DNA of 64,000 nucleotides. It comes from Clostridium pasteurianum (GTDB lineage: Bacteria > Bacillota > Clostridia > Clostridiales > Clostridiaceae). This document shows, one piece after another, positions 54,110 to 62,409 of this stretch. Every line of letters starts with the position of its first letter. The stretch's first letter is position 1. The notes beneath the pieces are model-generated. The model was not told the DNA's origin. It ran no database searches and saw nothing but the letters and a program-made list of their open reading frames with translations. The DNA lies in NCBI RefSeq assembly GCF_001705235.1, contig NZ_MCGV01000001.1, forward strand, positions 186,001 to 250,000. Direction: 5' to 3'. A program made the position numbers and the translations under genes.

Positions 54110-55513
54110 TTGCCTTCTGATTTTAGAACAGAAAAAGATTTAATTGGTGAAAAAGAAATACCTAATGATGCTTATTATGGTATAAATTCTGATAGAGCTT
54201 TAGCAAATTTTAATGTTAATAATAAAAAAGTAAACCTAAATTTAATATACTCCATGGTTATTGTAAAAAAAGCTGCTGCCATGGCTCATAAAAAAGTAAA
54301 AGAAATGGATGAAAAAAAAGCCACTGCAATAATAAAAGCATGTGATGAAATATTAGATAAAAAGTTTGACAGTGAATTCATAACTGGATACCTTCAAGGC
54401 GGTGCTGGAACTTCTACTAATATGAATGTAAATGAAGTCATTGCAAATAGAGCAATTGAAATTTTAGGAGGATCTAAGGGAGATTACTCAATTATTCATC
54501 CAGTTCAGGATATTAACATGTCCCAATCTACAAATGACGTATATCCAACAGCTCTTAGAATTGCAGCTATAAAACTTTTGCGTCCTCTTGCAGATGCTCT
54601 TGCAAAACTTCAAGAAGCACTTCAAATTAAAGAAAATGACTTCTCTGATATACTTATGCTTGGAAGGACAGAACTAATGGATGCTCTACCAATGATGGCA
54701 GGACAGAGCTTTGGAGCATATGCTAAAGCCATAGCTAGAGATAGATGGAGAATTTATAAAGTTGAAGAAAGATTGCGCGAAATAAACATCGGCGGAACAG
54801 CAATAGGTACAGGCATAAATGCTTCAGATGAATATATTTTTGCTGTTACAGATATACTTCAAGATATAACCGGACTGGGGCTTGCAAGAACCGACTATCC
54901 TATGGATACTACTCAAAATATGGATGTGTTTGTTGAGGTATCCGGTCTTTTAAAAGCATGTGCTGTTAATCTAATTAAGATTTCCAATGATATTAGGCTT
55001 TTAAGCAGTGGTCCTAGAGGAGGCTTTTCTGAAATTGTTCTTGAAGAACTTCAGGCAGGTTCTTCAATTATGCCTGGAAAAGTAAATCCAGTTATATGTG
55101 AAATGATTGCACAAATTTCAATGAGAGTTATGGCAAATGATACTGCTATTTCTCTAGCTGCATCATTTGGTCAGCTTCAACTAAATGCCTTCTCTCCTCT
55201 TATAGCTGAAAGCATTTTAGAATCTCTTGAAATATTAACTAAAGGAATTGTGATTTTTAAAGAAAAATGCATAGATTCCTTAAAAATTAATTCTAAAAAA
55301 TGTTTGGAACATCTTAATTGTTCCACTGCTTTAGCTACAGCCTTAGTTAATCATATAGGTTATGATAAAGCTTCATATATAGCCAAAAAAGCTTTAAAAG
55401 AAAATAAAAGCATACGAACTTTAATTATTGAAGAAAAACTTTTAACCGAAGAAGAGGTAGATAAAATACTTAATCCATATGAAATTACAAAACCTGGCAT
55501 ACCAGGATTATAG
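54110..55513 (+). CDS. aspA: Aspartate ammonia-lyase
   Basis: This 467-residue enzyme interconverts aspartate with fumarate and ammonia. It begins at TTG 54110 (LPSDFRTEKDLIGEKEI), with GGAG 8 bases upstream; this gives the usual length, while an ATG at 54056 adds 18 residues without family similarity. It has QGGAGTSTNMNVNEV, QSTNDVYPTALR and the lyase signature GSSIMPGKVNP. The stop is 14 bases from the hydF ATG, so the pair is probably one transcript. It supports fumarate and ammonia metabolism. Confidence 0.94.
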   Translation: MPSDFRTEKDLIGEKEIPNDAYYGINSDRALANFNVNNKKVNLNLIYSMVIVKKAAAMAHKKVKEMDEKKATAIIKACDEILDKKFDSEFITGYLQGGAGTSTNMNVNEVIANRAIEILGGSKGDYSIIHPVQDINMSQSTNDVYPTALRIAAIKLLRPLADALAKLQEALQIKENDFSDILMLGRTELMDALPMMAGQSFGAYAKAIARDRWRIYKVEERLREINIGGTAIGTGINASDEYIFAVTDILQDITGLGLARTDYPMDTTQNMDVFVEVSGLLKACAVNLIKISNDIRLLSSGPRGGFSEIVLEELQAGSSIMPGKVNPVICEMIAQISMRVMANDTAISLAASFGQLQLNAFSPLIAESILESLEILTKGIVIFKEKCIDSLKINSKKCLEHLNCSTALATALVNHIGYDKASYIAKKALKENKSIRTLIIEEKLLTEEEVDKILNPYEITKPGIPGL

Positions 55514-55527
55514 ATGAGGTGATATTA

Positions 55528-56757
55528 ATGAACGAACTTAATTCAACTCCAAAAGGTGAAAGACTCACTATTGCACTCTTTGGTAAAACTAACGTAGGAA
55601 AATCAAGTATAATAAATGCCCTTACAGCTCAAGAAATTGCTCTTGTTTCGAGTGTAAAAGGTACAACAACAGATCCTGTTTATAAAGCTATGGAACTGCT
55701 TCCAATAGGTCCTGTTATGTTTATAGATACCGCAGGTCTTGATGATGTAACCTCCTTAGGAAATTTGAGAAAAAAGAAAACTCTTGAAGTTCTATCCAAA
55801 ACGGACATTGCAATTTTAGTTATGGATATTGAAACAGGGGTAACGGATTATGATAAAGAAATTTGTTCTGCATTATTAGAAAAGAAGATACCTATAATCG
55901 GCGTTTTAAATAAGGTTGATAAAAAGAATTTTGATATAGAATATTATAAATCACAATTTAATATGCCTCTAATTCCTATCTCTGCATTAACTAAAGCAGG
56001 AATAAATAATTTAAAAGACGAAATAATACGATTAGCACCTGAAAGCGAAGATAAATTCAAAATTGTAGGAGATTTAATTTCTCCAGGCGATATAGCTATC
56101 TTAGTTACCCCAATAGACAAAGCTGCACCAAAGGGCAGATTAATACTTCCTCAGCAGCAAACTATTAGAGATATTTTAGAAAGTGACGCCATTGCAGTTG
56201 TAACCAAAGAATTTGAACTGAGAGAAACTTTAAACAGTCTAGGTAAAAAGCCAAAAATAGTAATAACAGATTCCCAGGTATTTTTAAAGGTCGCAGCTGA
56301 CACCCCAAAGGATATTTTAATGACATCCTTCTCAATATTAATGGCAAGATATAAAGGTGATTTAACTGAACTTGTACGTGGTGCAAAGGCAATTGAGAAT
56401 TTAAAAGATGGTGATAAAGTCTTAATATCAGAAGCTTGCACACACCATCGTCAATCAGATGATATAGGAAAAGTAAAAATACCAAGGTGGCTGAGACAAA
56501 AGACAGGAAAAAAATTAGACTTCCATTTTTCAAGTGGTTTTTCCTTTCCTGAAAATATAGAAGAATATTCTCTTATAGTGCACTGTGCAGGCTGTATGCT
56601 CAATAGGCGTGCAATGCTTCACAGGATAAATAGTGCCGTAGAAAAAAGCATCCCCATTGTAAATTATGGAGTTCTCATTGCTTACGTTCAGGGAATTCTT
56701 CCAAGAGCATTAAAACCATTTCCTGCTGCTAATAAGCTATTTAACAAAGCAAATTAA
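55528..56757 (+). CDS. hydF: [FeFe] hydrogenase H-cluster maturation GTPase HydF
   Basis: HydF is the scaffold that assembles the diiron part of the hydrogenase H-cluster with HydE and HydG. The 409-residue protein has a GTPase domain (FGKTNVGKSS P-loop, FIDTAGLDD, NKVD), a dimerisation middle and a C-terminal Fe-S site with THHRQ and HCAGC. The ATG at 55528 follows GAGGTGATATTA; a GTG 9 bases earlier is too close to that site. HydE and HydG are not in the window. Its last codons GCA AAT TAA lie in repeat E. Confidence 0.95.
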   Translation: MNELNSTPKGERLTIALFGKTNVGKSSIINALTAQEIALVSSVKGTTTDPVYKAMELLPIGPVMFIDTAGLDDVTSLGNLRKKKTLEVLSKTDIAILVMDIETGVTDYDKEICSALLEKKIPIIGVLNKVDKKNFDIEYYKSQFNMPLIPISALTKAGINNLKDEIIRLAPESEDKFKIVGDLISPGDIAILVTPIDKAAPKGRLILPQQQTIRDILESDAIAVVTKEFELRETLNSLGKKPKIVITDSQVFLKVAADTPKDILMTSFSILMARYKGDLTELVRGAKAIENLKDGDKVLISEACTHHRQSDDIGKVKIPRWLRQKTGKKLDFHFSSGFSFPENIEEYSLIVHCAGCMLNRRAMLHRINSAVEKSIPIVNYGVLIAYVQGILPRALKPFPAANKLFNKAN

Positions 56758-56973
56758 CAATGCTTTGGAACATTAAAAAAAGCTCATAAATCTAAGATAA
56801 AAAAATTATAAAATACTAAGAGTTTTGAATAACTCACTACGTTCAAACAAATTCAAAACTCTAAGTATTTTATAATTTTTTTACCAAGATTTATGAGCTT
56901 TTTTTAAATCGTTCTTTCAGCATTGTTAATTCGCTTAGAAGGTACAGCAAGGAAAAAATTCCTCCGTACCTCC
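56749..56973 (+). repeat. Palindromic repeat E1 (3' of hydF) with tail
   Basis: A 186-nt hairpin (56749-56934): GCAAATTAACAATGC is complementary to GCATTGTTAATTCGC, and the arms continue through AGCTCATAAATCT and AAAATTATAAAATACT-AAGAGTTTTGAAT. GCA AAT TAA are the last hydF codons and stop. Near side GGAACATTAAAAAAA, distal side TTTTTTTAAATCGTTC. The tail (56935-56973) reads GTACAGCAAGGAAAAAATTC then CTCCGTACC. Confidence 0.85.
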
Positions 56974-57065
56974 GGAATTTTATCATAACTGGGGCTGTGA
57001 TCACATTTTATTGCCGGTAATATTTATTTATTATAAATATATATTGTATCGGGTAAATAAAGAAA
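56974..57065. repeat. AT-rich module shared with 31003-31102
   Basis: Contains ATCATAACTGGGGCTG, TTATTGCCGGTAATATTTA and TTATAAATATATATTGTATC in the same order as the block downstream of cspA. Confidence 0.7.
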
Positions 57066-57340
57066 TTATAAGACTTAAGTCGAAGACCCATTATACTTTT
57101 TTATAAAATATAAGCTATCTTAAAATTTACGACTAACAGCTTCAATTTAAAGGCTTATCTAAATCTTTATAATATAGAGATTGCCCATATTAAATAAAGA
57201 AGGGTAACGATCATATACATGGTTTGGGTTAAAGACCCATTATCCTTCTTAATTATCAATAGGCATTTTCTATATTATTACTAGCAACTTCATATTAACA
57301 TTTTCTAAATTGCCCAAACCTCGTGTATGATAACTTATAT
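57066..57340. repeat. Palindromes E2, GGTTTGGGTC family (tandem, partly degenerate)
   Basis: Two related units: one around 57080-57210 with AAGACCCATTATACTTTT, the shared core AGCTATCTTAAAATTTACGA and AAGAAGGGTAACG; a second at 57218-57335 with ATGGTTTGGGTTAAAGACCC and GCCCAAACCTCGTGTATGAT. The core resembles those at 26495 and 30790. Confidence 0.65.
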
Positions 57341-57347
57341 TTTGTTT

Positions 57348-58739
57348 TTATTTGCTTTCATTTAACTTGCTTCTCTTAAAGCCATATAAAGCGTAAACTA
57401 TTAGACCTAATATAAACCATATTATAAACCTCAATTTAGCCGCAGTTTGAAGTTGAAATATTAATACTATACAAAATACAATGGATATTAATGGTGTAAT
57501 TGGAACCAAAGGACACTTAAATGCTCTTTTTAAATCAGGCCTTTTATACCTTAATACTATAACTGCAATTGATACCATTATAAACGCTGCCAGTGTTCCT
57601 ATGTTTGTAAGTTGTGTAACCTCTTCTATTGGCAAAAATCCTGAAATAATAGCAGTTGCAATTCCAACCAAAAATATGCTCTTTACAGGAGTTTTATATT
57701 TAGGATGAATAGTGGATAAACATTTAGGTAAAAGACCGTCTCTTGATATTGCAAATAATATTCTTGTAACACCAAACATCATAACCAAAAGCACAGAAGT
57801 TATTCCACAGATAGCCCCTACTGAAACAAGAGCTGATCCCCAATTTATTCCTATCTTTTGAAGCGCAAAAGCTATAGGTGCAGATACATTCTTATATTTA
57901 TAATATGGAAGCATTCCTGTTAAAACAAATGAAACAGCTATATATAATACTGTACATATTAAAAGTGATAAAACAATTCCTATAGGCAAATCTTTTTGAG
58001 GATTTTTAACCTCTTCTGCAGTAGTAGAAACTGCATCAAAACCTATGTAAGAAAAGAACACAAACGCTGCTCCCGAAAATACTCCTTTAACACCATAAGG
58101 CATAAAAGGATGCCAGTTAACAGGCTTTACGTGCCTTGCCCCTAAGAAAATAAAGAAAAATATTACAGCTAATTTTATAATAACTATGACATTGTTAAAT
58201 CTTGCACTATTTCTAACACCCAAAAATAATACACCTGTCATAAACATTAAAATTATAATAGCAGGTAAGTTTACAATTCCACCTTGTGAAGGAGAATTTA
58301 TTAATTTATATGGAAGCTTTATGCCTATATTTTGTAAAAGACTTGAAGCATATCCAGACCAACCTATTGCGACTGTTCCTATATCAACAATATATTCAAG
58401 CAGCAAATCCCATCCAATAATCCATGCCCATATTTCTCCAAGCGCCGCATAGCTATACGTATATGCACTACCAGCTACAGGAATAGTTGATGCAAATTCA
58501 GCATAACATAATGCAGCAAATCCACATGCAATACCAGAAATTATAAAAGATAAAACAAGTGCTGGTCCTGAATATTCCGAAGCAGCAACACCAGTAGTAA
58601 CAAAAATTCCCGTTCCAACTATAGCCCCTATACCAAGCATAGTAAGCTCGAATGGGCCAAGAACTTTTTGGAGTGCTTCCTTTCCCTTTGTTTCATCAAT
58701 TAAATTTTCTATGGATTTTGTTTTAAAAATTTTATTCAT
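57348..58739 (-). CDS. APC-family amino acid permease
   Basis: This 463-residue transporter has about 12 membrane helices. GPFELTMLGIGAIVGTGIFVTTG at the N-terminus and SGIACGFAALCYAEFASTIP are typical of the cationic amino-acid/YfnA-type APC group (motifs MLGIGAIVGTGIFV and LCYAEFASTIPVAGSAYTY). The ATG at 58739 follows AGGGGGAATGTCA, and MNKIFKTKSIENLI suits the family; an upstream ATG adds 14 residues. The substrate is not assignable. It is divergent from the CvfB-like gene. Confidence 0.9.
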   Translation of the reverse strand: MNKIFKTKSIENLIDETKGKEALQKVLGPFELTMLGIGAIVGTGIFVTTGVAASEYSGPALVLSFIISGIACGFAALCYAEFASTIPVAGSAYTYSYAALGEIWAWIIGWDLLLEYIVDIGTVAIGWSGYASSLLQNIGIKLPYKLINSPSQGGIVNLPAIIILMFMTGVLFLGVRNSARFNNVIVIIKLAVIFFFIFLGARHVKPVNWHPFMPYGVKGVFSGAAFVFFSYIGFDAVSTTAEEVKNPQKDLPIGIVLSLLICTVLYIAVSFVLTGMLPYYKYKNVSAPIAFALQKIGINWGSALVSVGAICGITSVLLVMMFGVTRILFAISRDGLLPKCLSTIHPKYKTPVKSIFLVGIATAIISGFLPIEEVTQLTNIGTLAAFIMVSIAVIVLRYKRPDLKRAFKCPLVPITPLISIVFCIVLIFQLQTAAKLRFIIWFILGLIVYALYGFKRSKLNESK

Positions 58740-58936
58740 TGACATTCCCCCTAAAATAGCATTATTTAAATCATTTGCCATTATTTGATGTACGAAGATT
58801 ATTATATCATTTTTTTTAAAATTTTTAAAATATTTATCGAATTTTATATATTAGTCGTAAAATGTGTTAAAATAGTATAGCATCAATTTTTATTTGAAAT
58901 AAATATTATATTTTAATATATAAGGAGGAACATAAA

Positions 58937-59791
58937 TTGATTAGAATTGGAGAATATAACGAACTAAAAGTTGCAAGAAAATGTGATTTTGGTCTCTTTC
59001 TTGATGCTGAAACCGGCAGTACAAAAGACGATATACTACTTCCCATTAAAGACACTTCTGATATAGATGATTTAGAAGTTGGTAATAGTATAAATGTATT
59101 TATATATAGAGATTCAAAAGACAGACTTATAGCTACAACAAAACATCCTTACGCTGTAGTAGGTGAAATAGCTTATTTAAAAGTAGTATCAAATACAAGA
59201 ATAGGTGCTTTTTTAGACTTTGGTCTTGAAAGGGATTTATTTGTTCCAATAAAAGAACAAGGATACTTAATTGAACCTGATAAAAAATATTTATTTTATG
59301 TATATGTCGATAAAACAAATAGACTTGCTGCTACCACATATATAGATAAATTTCTTCAGGTACCAGATGCAGAGGAAGATTTGTCAAAAAAAGAATTTTC
59401 AGGAACAGTATATGGATTTCAAACCAATGGAAGCGTAATGATTGCATTGGAAAACAAATATAGAGGTGTAATATTAAATAAAGAATGCTTTATAAAAGTT
59501 TCTCAAGGTGATACTCTTACTAATTTAAGATTTGAAAAACAATTTGAAGACGGTATAATTTGTGTAACGCCTAGAAAATATCCTAAGGATGAAAGAATTG
59601 AACTAGAACATAAAATATACGAATATTTAAAGGACAATAATGGCTTCATGCCTTATAATGATAAAAGCTCACCTGAAGACATAAAAAGAGTATTTAAGGA
59701 AAGTAAAAATTATTTTAAAAATGCCTTAGGTGGATTAATGAAAAAAGGATTAATTTCACAAGATAAATCAGGTACTAAACTTATAAAATAA
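58937..59791 (+). CDS. cvfB: CvfB-like S1-domain RNA-binding protein
   Basis: This 284-residue protein matches CvfB/YitL: tandem S1-like OB domains (MIRIGEYNELKVARKCDFGLFLDA; GEIAYLKVVSNTRIGAFLDFGLERDLFVPIKEQ; a third near 150-205) and a C-terminal winged helix (DNNGFMPYNDKSSPEDIKRVF then ALGGLMKKGLI). In Staphylococcus it binds RNA and affects virulence gene expression; here it is a likely RNA-binding regulator. The start is TTG behind GGAGGAACATAAA. Confidence 0.85.
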   Translation: MIRIGEYNELKVARKCDFGLFLDAETGSTKDDILLPIKDTSDIDDLEVGNSINVFIYRDSKDRLIATTKHPYAVVGEIAYLKVVSNTRIGAFLDFGLERDLFVPIKEQGYLIEPDKKYLFYVYVDKTNRLAATTYIDKFLQVPDAEEDLSKKEFSGTVYGFQTNGSVMIALENKYRGVILNKECFIKVSQGDTLTNLRFEKQFEDGIICVTPRKYPKDERIELEHKIYEYLKDNNGFMPYNDKSSPEDIKRVFKESKNYFKNALGGLMKKGLISQDKSGTKLIK

Positions 59792-59792
59792 A

Positions 59793-59842
59793 AAAAGCCG
59801 CTATTTCAAATAATTAAGTTTATTTTGAAATAGCGGCTTTTT
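59793..59842. terminator. Bidirectional intrinsic terminator
   Basis: AAAAAGCCGCTATTTCAAA and TTTGAAATAGCGGCTTTTT form a perfect 19-bp stem. Flanking A- and T-runs suit both the plus-strand cvfB-like gene and the minus-strand mini-flagellin gene. Confidence 0.9.
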
Positions 59843-59848
59843 AATATG

Positions 59849-60064
59849 TTATGCTCCTATAATACTCAAGGATTCTTTATCTATATTTGATACTTGAGAA
59901 AATATTGCTGACGTAGCATTTTGAAGTATTGAAATTCTGGTTTGCTCCATTTGTCCACTTACCATATCAGTATCATTCAAATTTGATTCTGTAGCATTAA
60001 AATTATAGGACATATTCGATAAAATAGAACCTATTTGTTCTAAGTTATTTTTTTGTATCTCCAT
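59849..60064 (-). CDS. Flagellin C-terminal-domain mini-protein
   Basis: This 71-residue frame resembles the last ~70 residues of flagellin: NNLEQIGSILSNMSYNFNA, then ESNLNDTDMVSGQMEQTR, ILQNATSAIFSQVSN and a terminal SLSIIG, matching the SRIRDxDMAxEM-ILxQA-AMLAQAN-VLxLL pattern. The N-terminal D0/D1 helix and any hypervariable domain are absent. The region upstream to 60300 does not encode a flagellin N-terminus. The ribosome site is weak (TTTGGTAAAAA). It may be a short secreted flagellin-like protein or a remnant. Confidence 0.6.
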   Translation of the reverse strand: MEIQKNNLEQIGSILSNMSYNFNATESNLNDTDMVSGQMEQTRISILQNATSAIFSQVSNIDKESLSIIGA

Positions 60065-60369
60065 TTTTTACCAAATACAAATTTAATTTAAAATTCACAT
60101 CGGAATCATCCATTACTTTTATTTTCATATCAGCATTTGTAAAACACTAGAATGACCTATTACCACAACAAAATTCATCTTTCATTAACTAACAATACAA
60201 TTATATTTTATTCATCGTAATATGAAGTAAAAACTTAAACTTTAATCCTTATTATATTTAGATTTCTAAATTCTACTATTAAATTAAAACTTAATGTATC
60301 GTTTTTGCAGCATACTTAATAAAATATAGTGTAAAACCTTATAACAATATTTACAAAGGAGATAAGAAA
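60065..60369. other. Intergenic region between mini-flagellin and ferritin-like genes
   Basis: A divergent gap of about 300 bases. It holds the ribosome site AAAGGAGATAAGAAA of the ferritin-like gene at its right end. I see no coding frame and no flagellin 5' part, nor a convincing promoter. Confidence 0.45.
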
Positions 60370-60975
60370 ATGGATTACTCATACAATTATAATATTCAAA
60401 GAAAAACTTCAAATAATGAAAACTCCAGTAAAAAAATTTGCTGTGAATCACAAATGCCGTTTCCACCAATAGAGGTATCAAGATGTAATGTAAATTATGC
60501 TAATCTTTTGTACAACGCATATGCAGCCAGTGGTGGAAGTGAACTTCAAGCAATAACTCAATATATCTATCATCATGAAACAATTTTTAATAAAGAAGTA
60601 TCTGAAACTCTTTTATGTATAGCCATAGTTGAAATGAAACATTTAGATGCTCTTGCTGGCTTAATAGTTAAATTAGGCGCAAAACCTGCCTTTTTTAACA
60701 GCAACAGAAGCTGGTTTTCAACTGGTGAATTGGTATATGGCGATAATGTGTATAAAGAAGAATGTCCTCCTTCGTCAAAGGACAATCTGTGTATAAAACT
60801 GAAAGCCGATATTGCAGGTGAAAAAGCTGCTATAAGAGGCTACAAAGATATAATGTCAGAAATATATGATCCAAAGGTAAATGCAGTAATTGAAAAAATT
60901 ATATCAGATGAAAAAGTTCATGTTAAAATATTAAAAGGATTTTTAGAAAAATACTGCGGTAATGACAGACATTAA
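60370..60975 (+). CDS. Ferritin-like domain protein
   Basis: This 201-residue protein is a four-helix ferritin-like bundle with two E/ExxH-type motifs: E58 in GSELQAITQYIYHHE, E88 and H91 in IVEMKHLD, a third Glu in AGEKAAIRGYKD and a final DEKVHVKIL. It resembles rubrerythrin/manganese-catalase-type diiron or dimanganese proteins, without a visible rubredoxin Cys4 site. The N-terminal 40 residues are polar and include CC (24-25). AAAGGAGATAAGAAA precedes the ATG. The function (peroxide, oxygen or metal handling) is uncertain. Confidence 0.75.
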   Translation: MDYSYNYNIQRKTSNNENSSKKICCESQMPFPPIEVSRCNVNYANLLYNAYAASGGSELQAITQYIYHHETIFNKEVSETLLCIAIVEMKHLDALAGLIVKLGAKPAFFNSNRSWFSTGELVYGDNVYKEECPPSSKDNLCIKLKADIAGEKAAIRGYKDIMSEIYDPKVNAVIEKIISDEKVHVKILKGFLEKYCGNDRH

Positions 60976-60980
60976 TTCAT

Positions 60981-61058
60981 AGTAAAGAAATTAAGAATTA
61001 AGAATGAAGCAAAGCGGCGGAAAATCATCTTTCATTCTTAATTCTTCTTTCTTTATTT
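60981..61058. repeat. Short palindromic repeat (AATTAAGAATTAAGAATG family)
   Basis: AAAGAAATTAAGAATTAAGA then ATGAAG pairs with CTTTCATTCTTAATTCTTCT and TTCTTT around AAGCGGCGGAAAATCAT. It lies between convergent genes and could terminate both. Copies or half copies are at 12122 and 31281. Confidence 0.75.
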
Positions 61059-61066
61059 TTCTAACG

Positions 61067-62260
61067 TTATTTCACATGAATAAGGAAAAATCTTATACCC
61101 TTATCGCCCCAACCTAAGTCCCATGGTACATGATATCTATCTGTAGTATGAGAATTAACTAAAGGATATCCTTTAGAATCAAAAGATGTAATTACAGCAA
61201 AATGATCTATATTTCCCCTTCCCTTTTCATAACAAACAATATCGCCAAAATCCACTTTTGATATAGGTGCATCGGCTTCACCTTTAGATGGAGTAATTAA
61301 TTCTTTAAAATTACCTACCTTTATAACCCTAGCTTTACCGCTGTATATCAAATAATTTTTTAAAGCATCAGCATTTGTCCATGCTCTACTTCCAGAAGCC
61401 ATTCCGTATTTTTGAATATGACAATGCCAGGTTCCATCCTGTTGCAATCCTCCAGCTCCCTTATCTCCTAAAATTTGAGAAGCAAAATTCGTACAATCTC
61501 CTCCAGCTCCATTGAAATCCATATACTTAGAGTTATACTTAAAGTTATTTCCGCTTCCCCAAGCAGCACCACAATATTTGTCTGCATAAGCTATTGCCTT
61601 TATCCTGTCGTATTCTCTTCTGTAATTTATTACTTTATTTAATTTTCTAGCAGCAAGCAAATCTTTTAAACTAAGAACTTTAGTAATTAGTGAATTTAAA
61701 GTACTTTGGTCATCCGCTTCACAAGACTGCAAAGCATCTTCAAAACAATCTGTATACCAATCATTGCATATTAGCCATCTTCCACCCTTTGGAATTACAC
61801 TTGTTACATGTCTAATTCCAACTCCAAATGAATTTAGTGCTGCATTAGGATCATCTTTATATACATAATCAAATTTATAGGATTCTTCTAATGCAAGCCT
61901 TGTAATTTTACCTCGTGGCATTACCTTTTTTATTCTTACAGATGATTTTATATTTTTAAACTTAATACCACGCTCATTAGACCAGCTTTTCAAATACTTC
62001 ACTCGCTTAATTTCATGTTCTAAAGCATATCTACCTGTTCTTTGAGAAGTATCAAATTGATCCTTTAGCGGATCAGTTTCTCCAGATACAAGACATGAAG
62101 AACGAATATTATAAATCCTTTCAACTTCTGATTTTAATATTTCACTATTAACATCTGTATTTTGATGTGCAGCCAAAACTGTAAATGAAGGAAATTCTAA
62201 TAATATTATTACTACAAAAATAACAATCTTAGCCTTATTCTTTTTAGAAATCACTATCAA
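61067..62260 (-). CDS. Secreted amidase-like protein (Amidase_6 domain)
   Basis: This protein of about 397 residues has an N-terminal signal (KKNKAKIVIFVVIILLEF). A region of variable sequence follows, then a C-terminal papain-like domain of the putative amidase type (PF12671). The catalytic Cys is in GGDCTNFASQ and the His in NIDHFAVITS. AIAYADKYCG and the tryptophan-containing SRAWTNADALKNYL fit that family. I prefer TTG at 62260, with GGGGAG 5 bases upstream; a GTG at 62254 is also possible, and the ATG at 62314 lacks a site. Its cell-wall or peptide substrate is unknown. Confidence 0.78.
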   Translation of the reverse strand: MIVISKKNKAKIVIFVVIILLEFPSFTVLAAHQNTDVNSEILKSEVERIYNIRSSCLVSGETDPLKDQFDTSQRTGRYALEHEIKRVKYLKSWSNERGIKFKNIKSSVRIKKVMPRGKITRLALEESYKFDYVYKDDPNAALNSFGVGIRHVTSVIPKGGRWLICNDWYTDCFEDALQSCEADDQSTLNSLITKVLSLKDLLAARKLNKVINYRREYDRIKAIAYADKYCGAAWGSGNNFKYNSKYMDFNGAGGDCTNFASQILGDKGAGGLQQDGTWHCHIQKYGMASGSRAWTNADALKNYLIYSGKARVIKVGNFKELITPSKGEADAPISKVDFGDIVCYEKGRGNIDHFAVITSFDSKGYPLVNSHTTDRYHVPWDLGWGDKGIRFFLIHVK

Positions 62261-62409
62261 ATTAACTCCCCTCTTTATATAACTCTTATATAATAGTATT
62301 CCATTAAAAAGCATTTTCTATAAACACTTTGTTATAAAAGAGAGAAGTAAATTTTGTTATTTTATAAAATTATATGATAGACATTGCATAAAGCACATCT
62401 ATTTTTATT

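Noticed and set aside
26395-57340. CRISPR-like arrays from repeated palindromes
   Set aside because: The repeats are long, few, scattered over 30 kb and inverted, without regular spacers or cas genes.
26395-57340. Insertion sequences as the source of the repeats
   Set aside because: No transposase frame is present in or beside any copy, and target duplications are not evident. Miniature elements mobilised from elsewhere remain possible.
59849-60064. Calling the mini-flagellin a definite pseudogene
   Set aside because: The frame is intact with a start codon, and no matching N-terminal flagellin fragment was found upstream.
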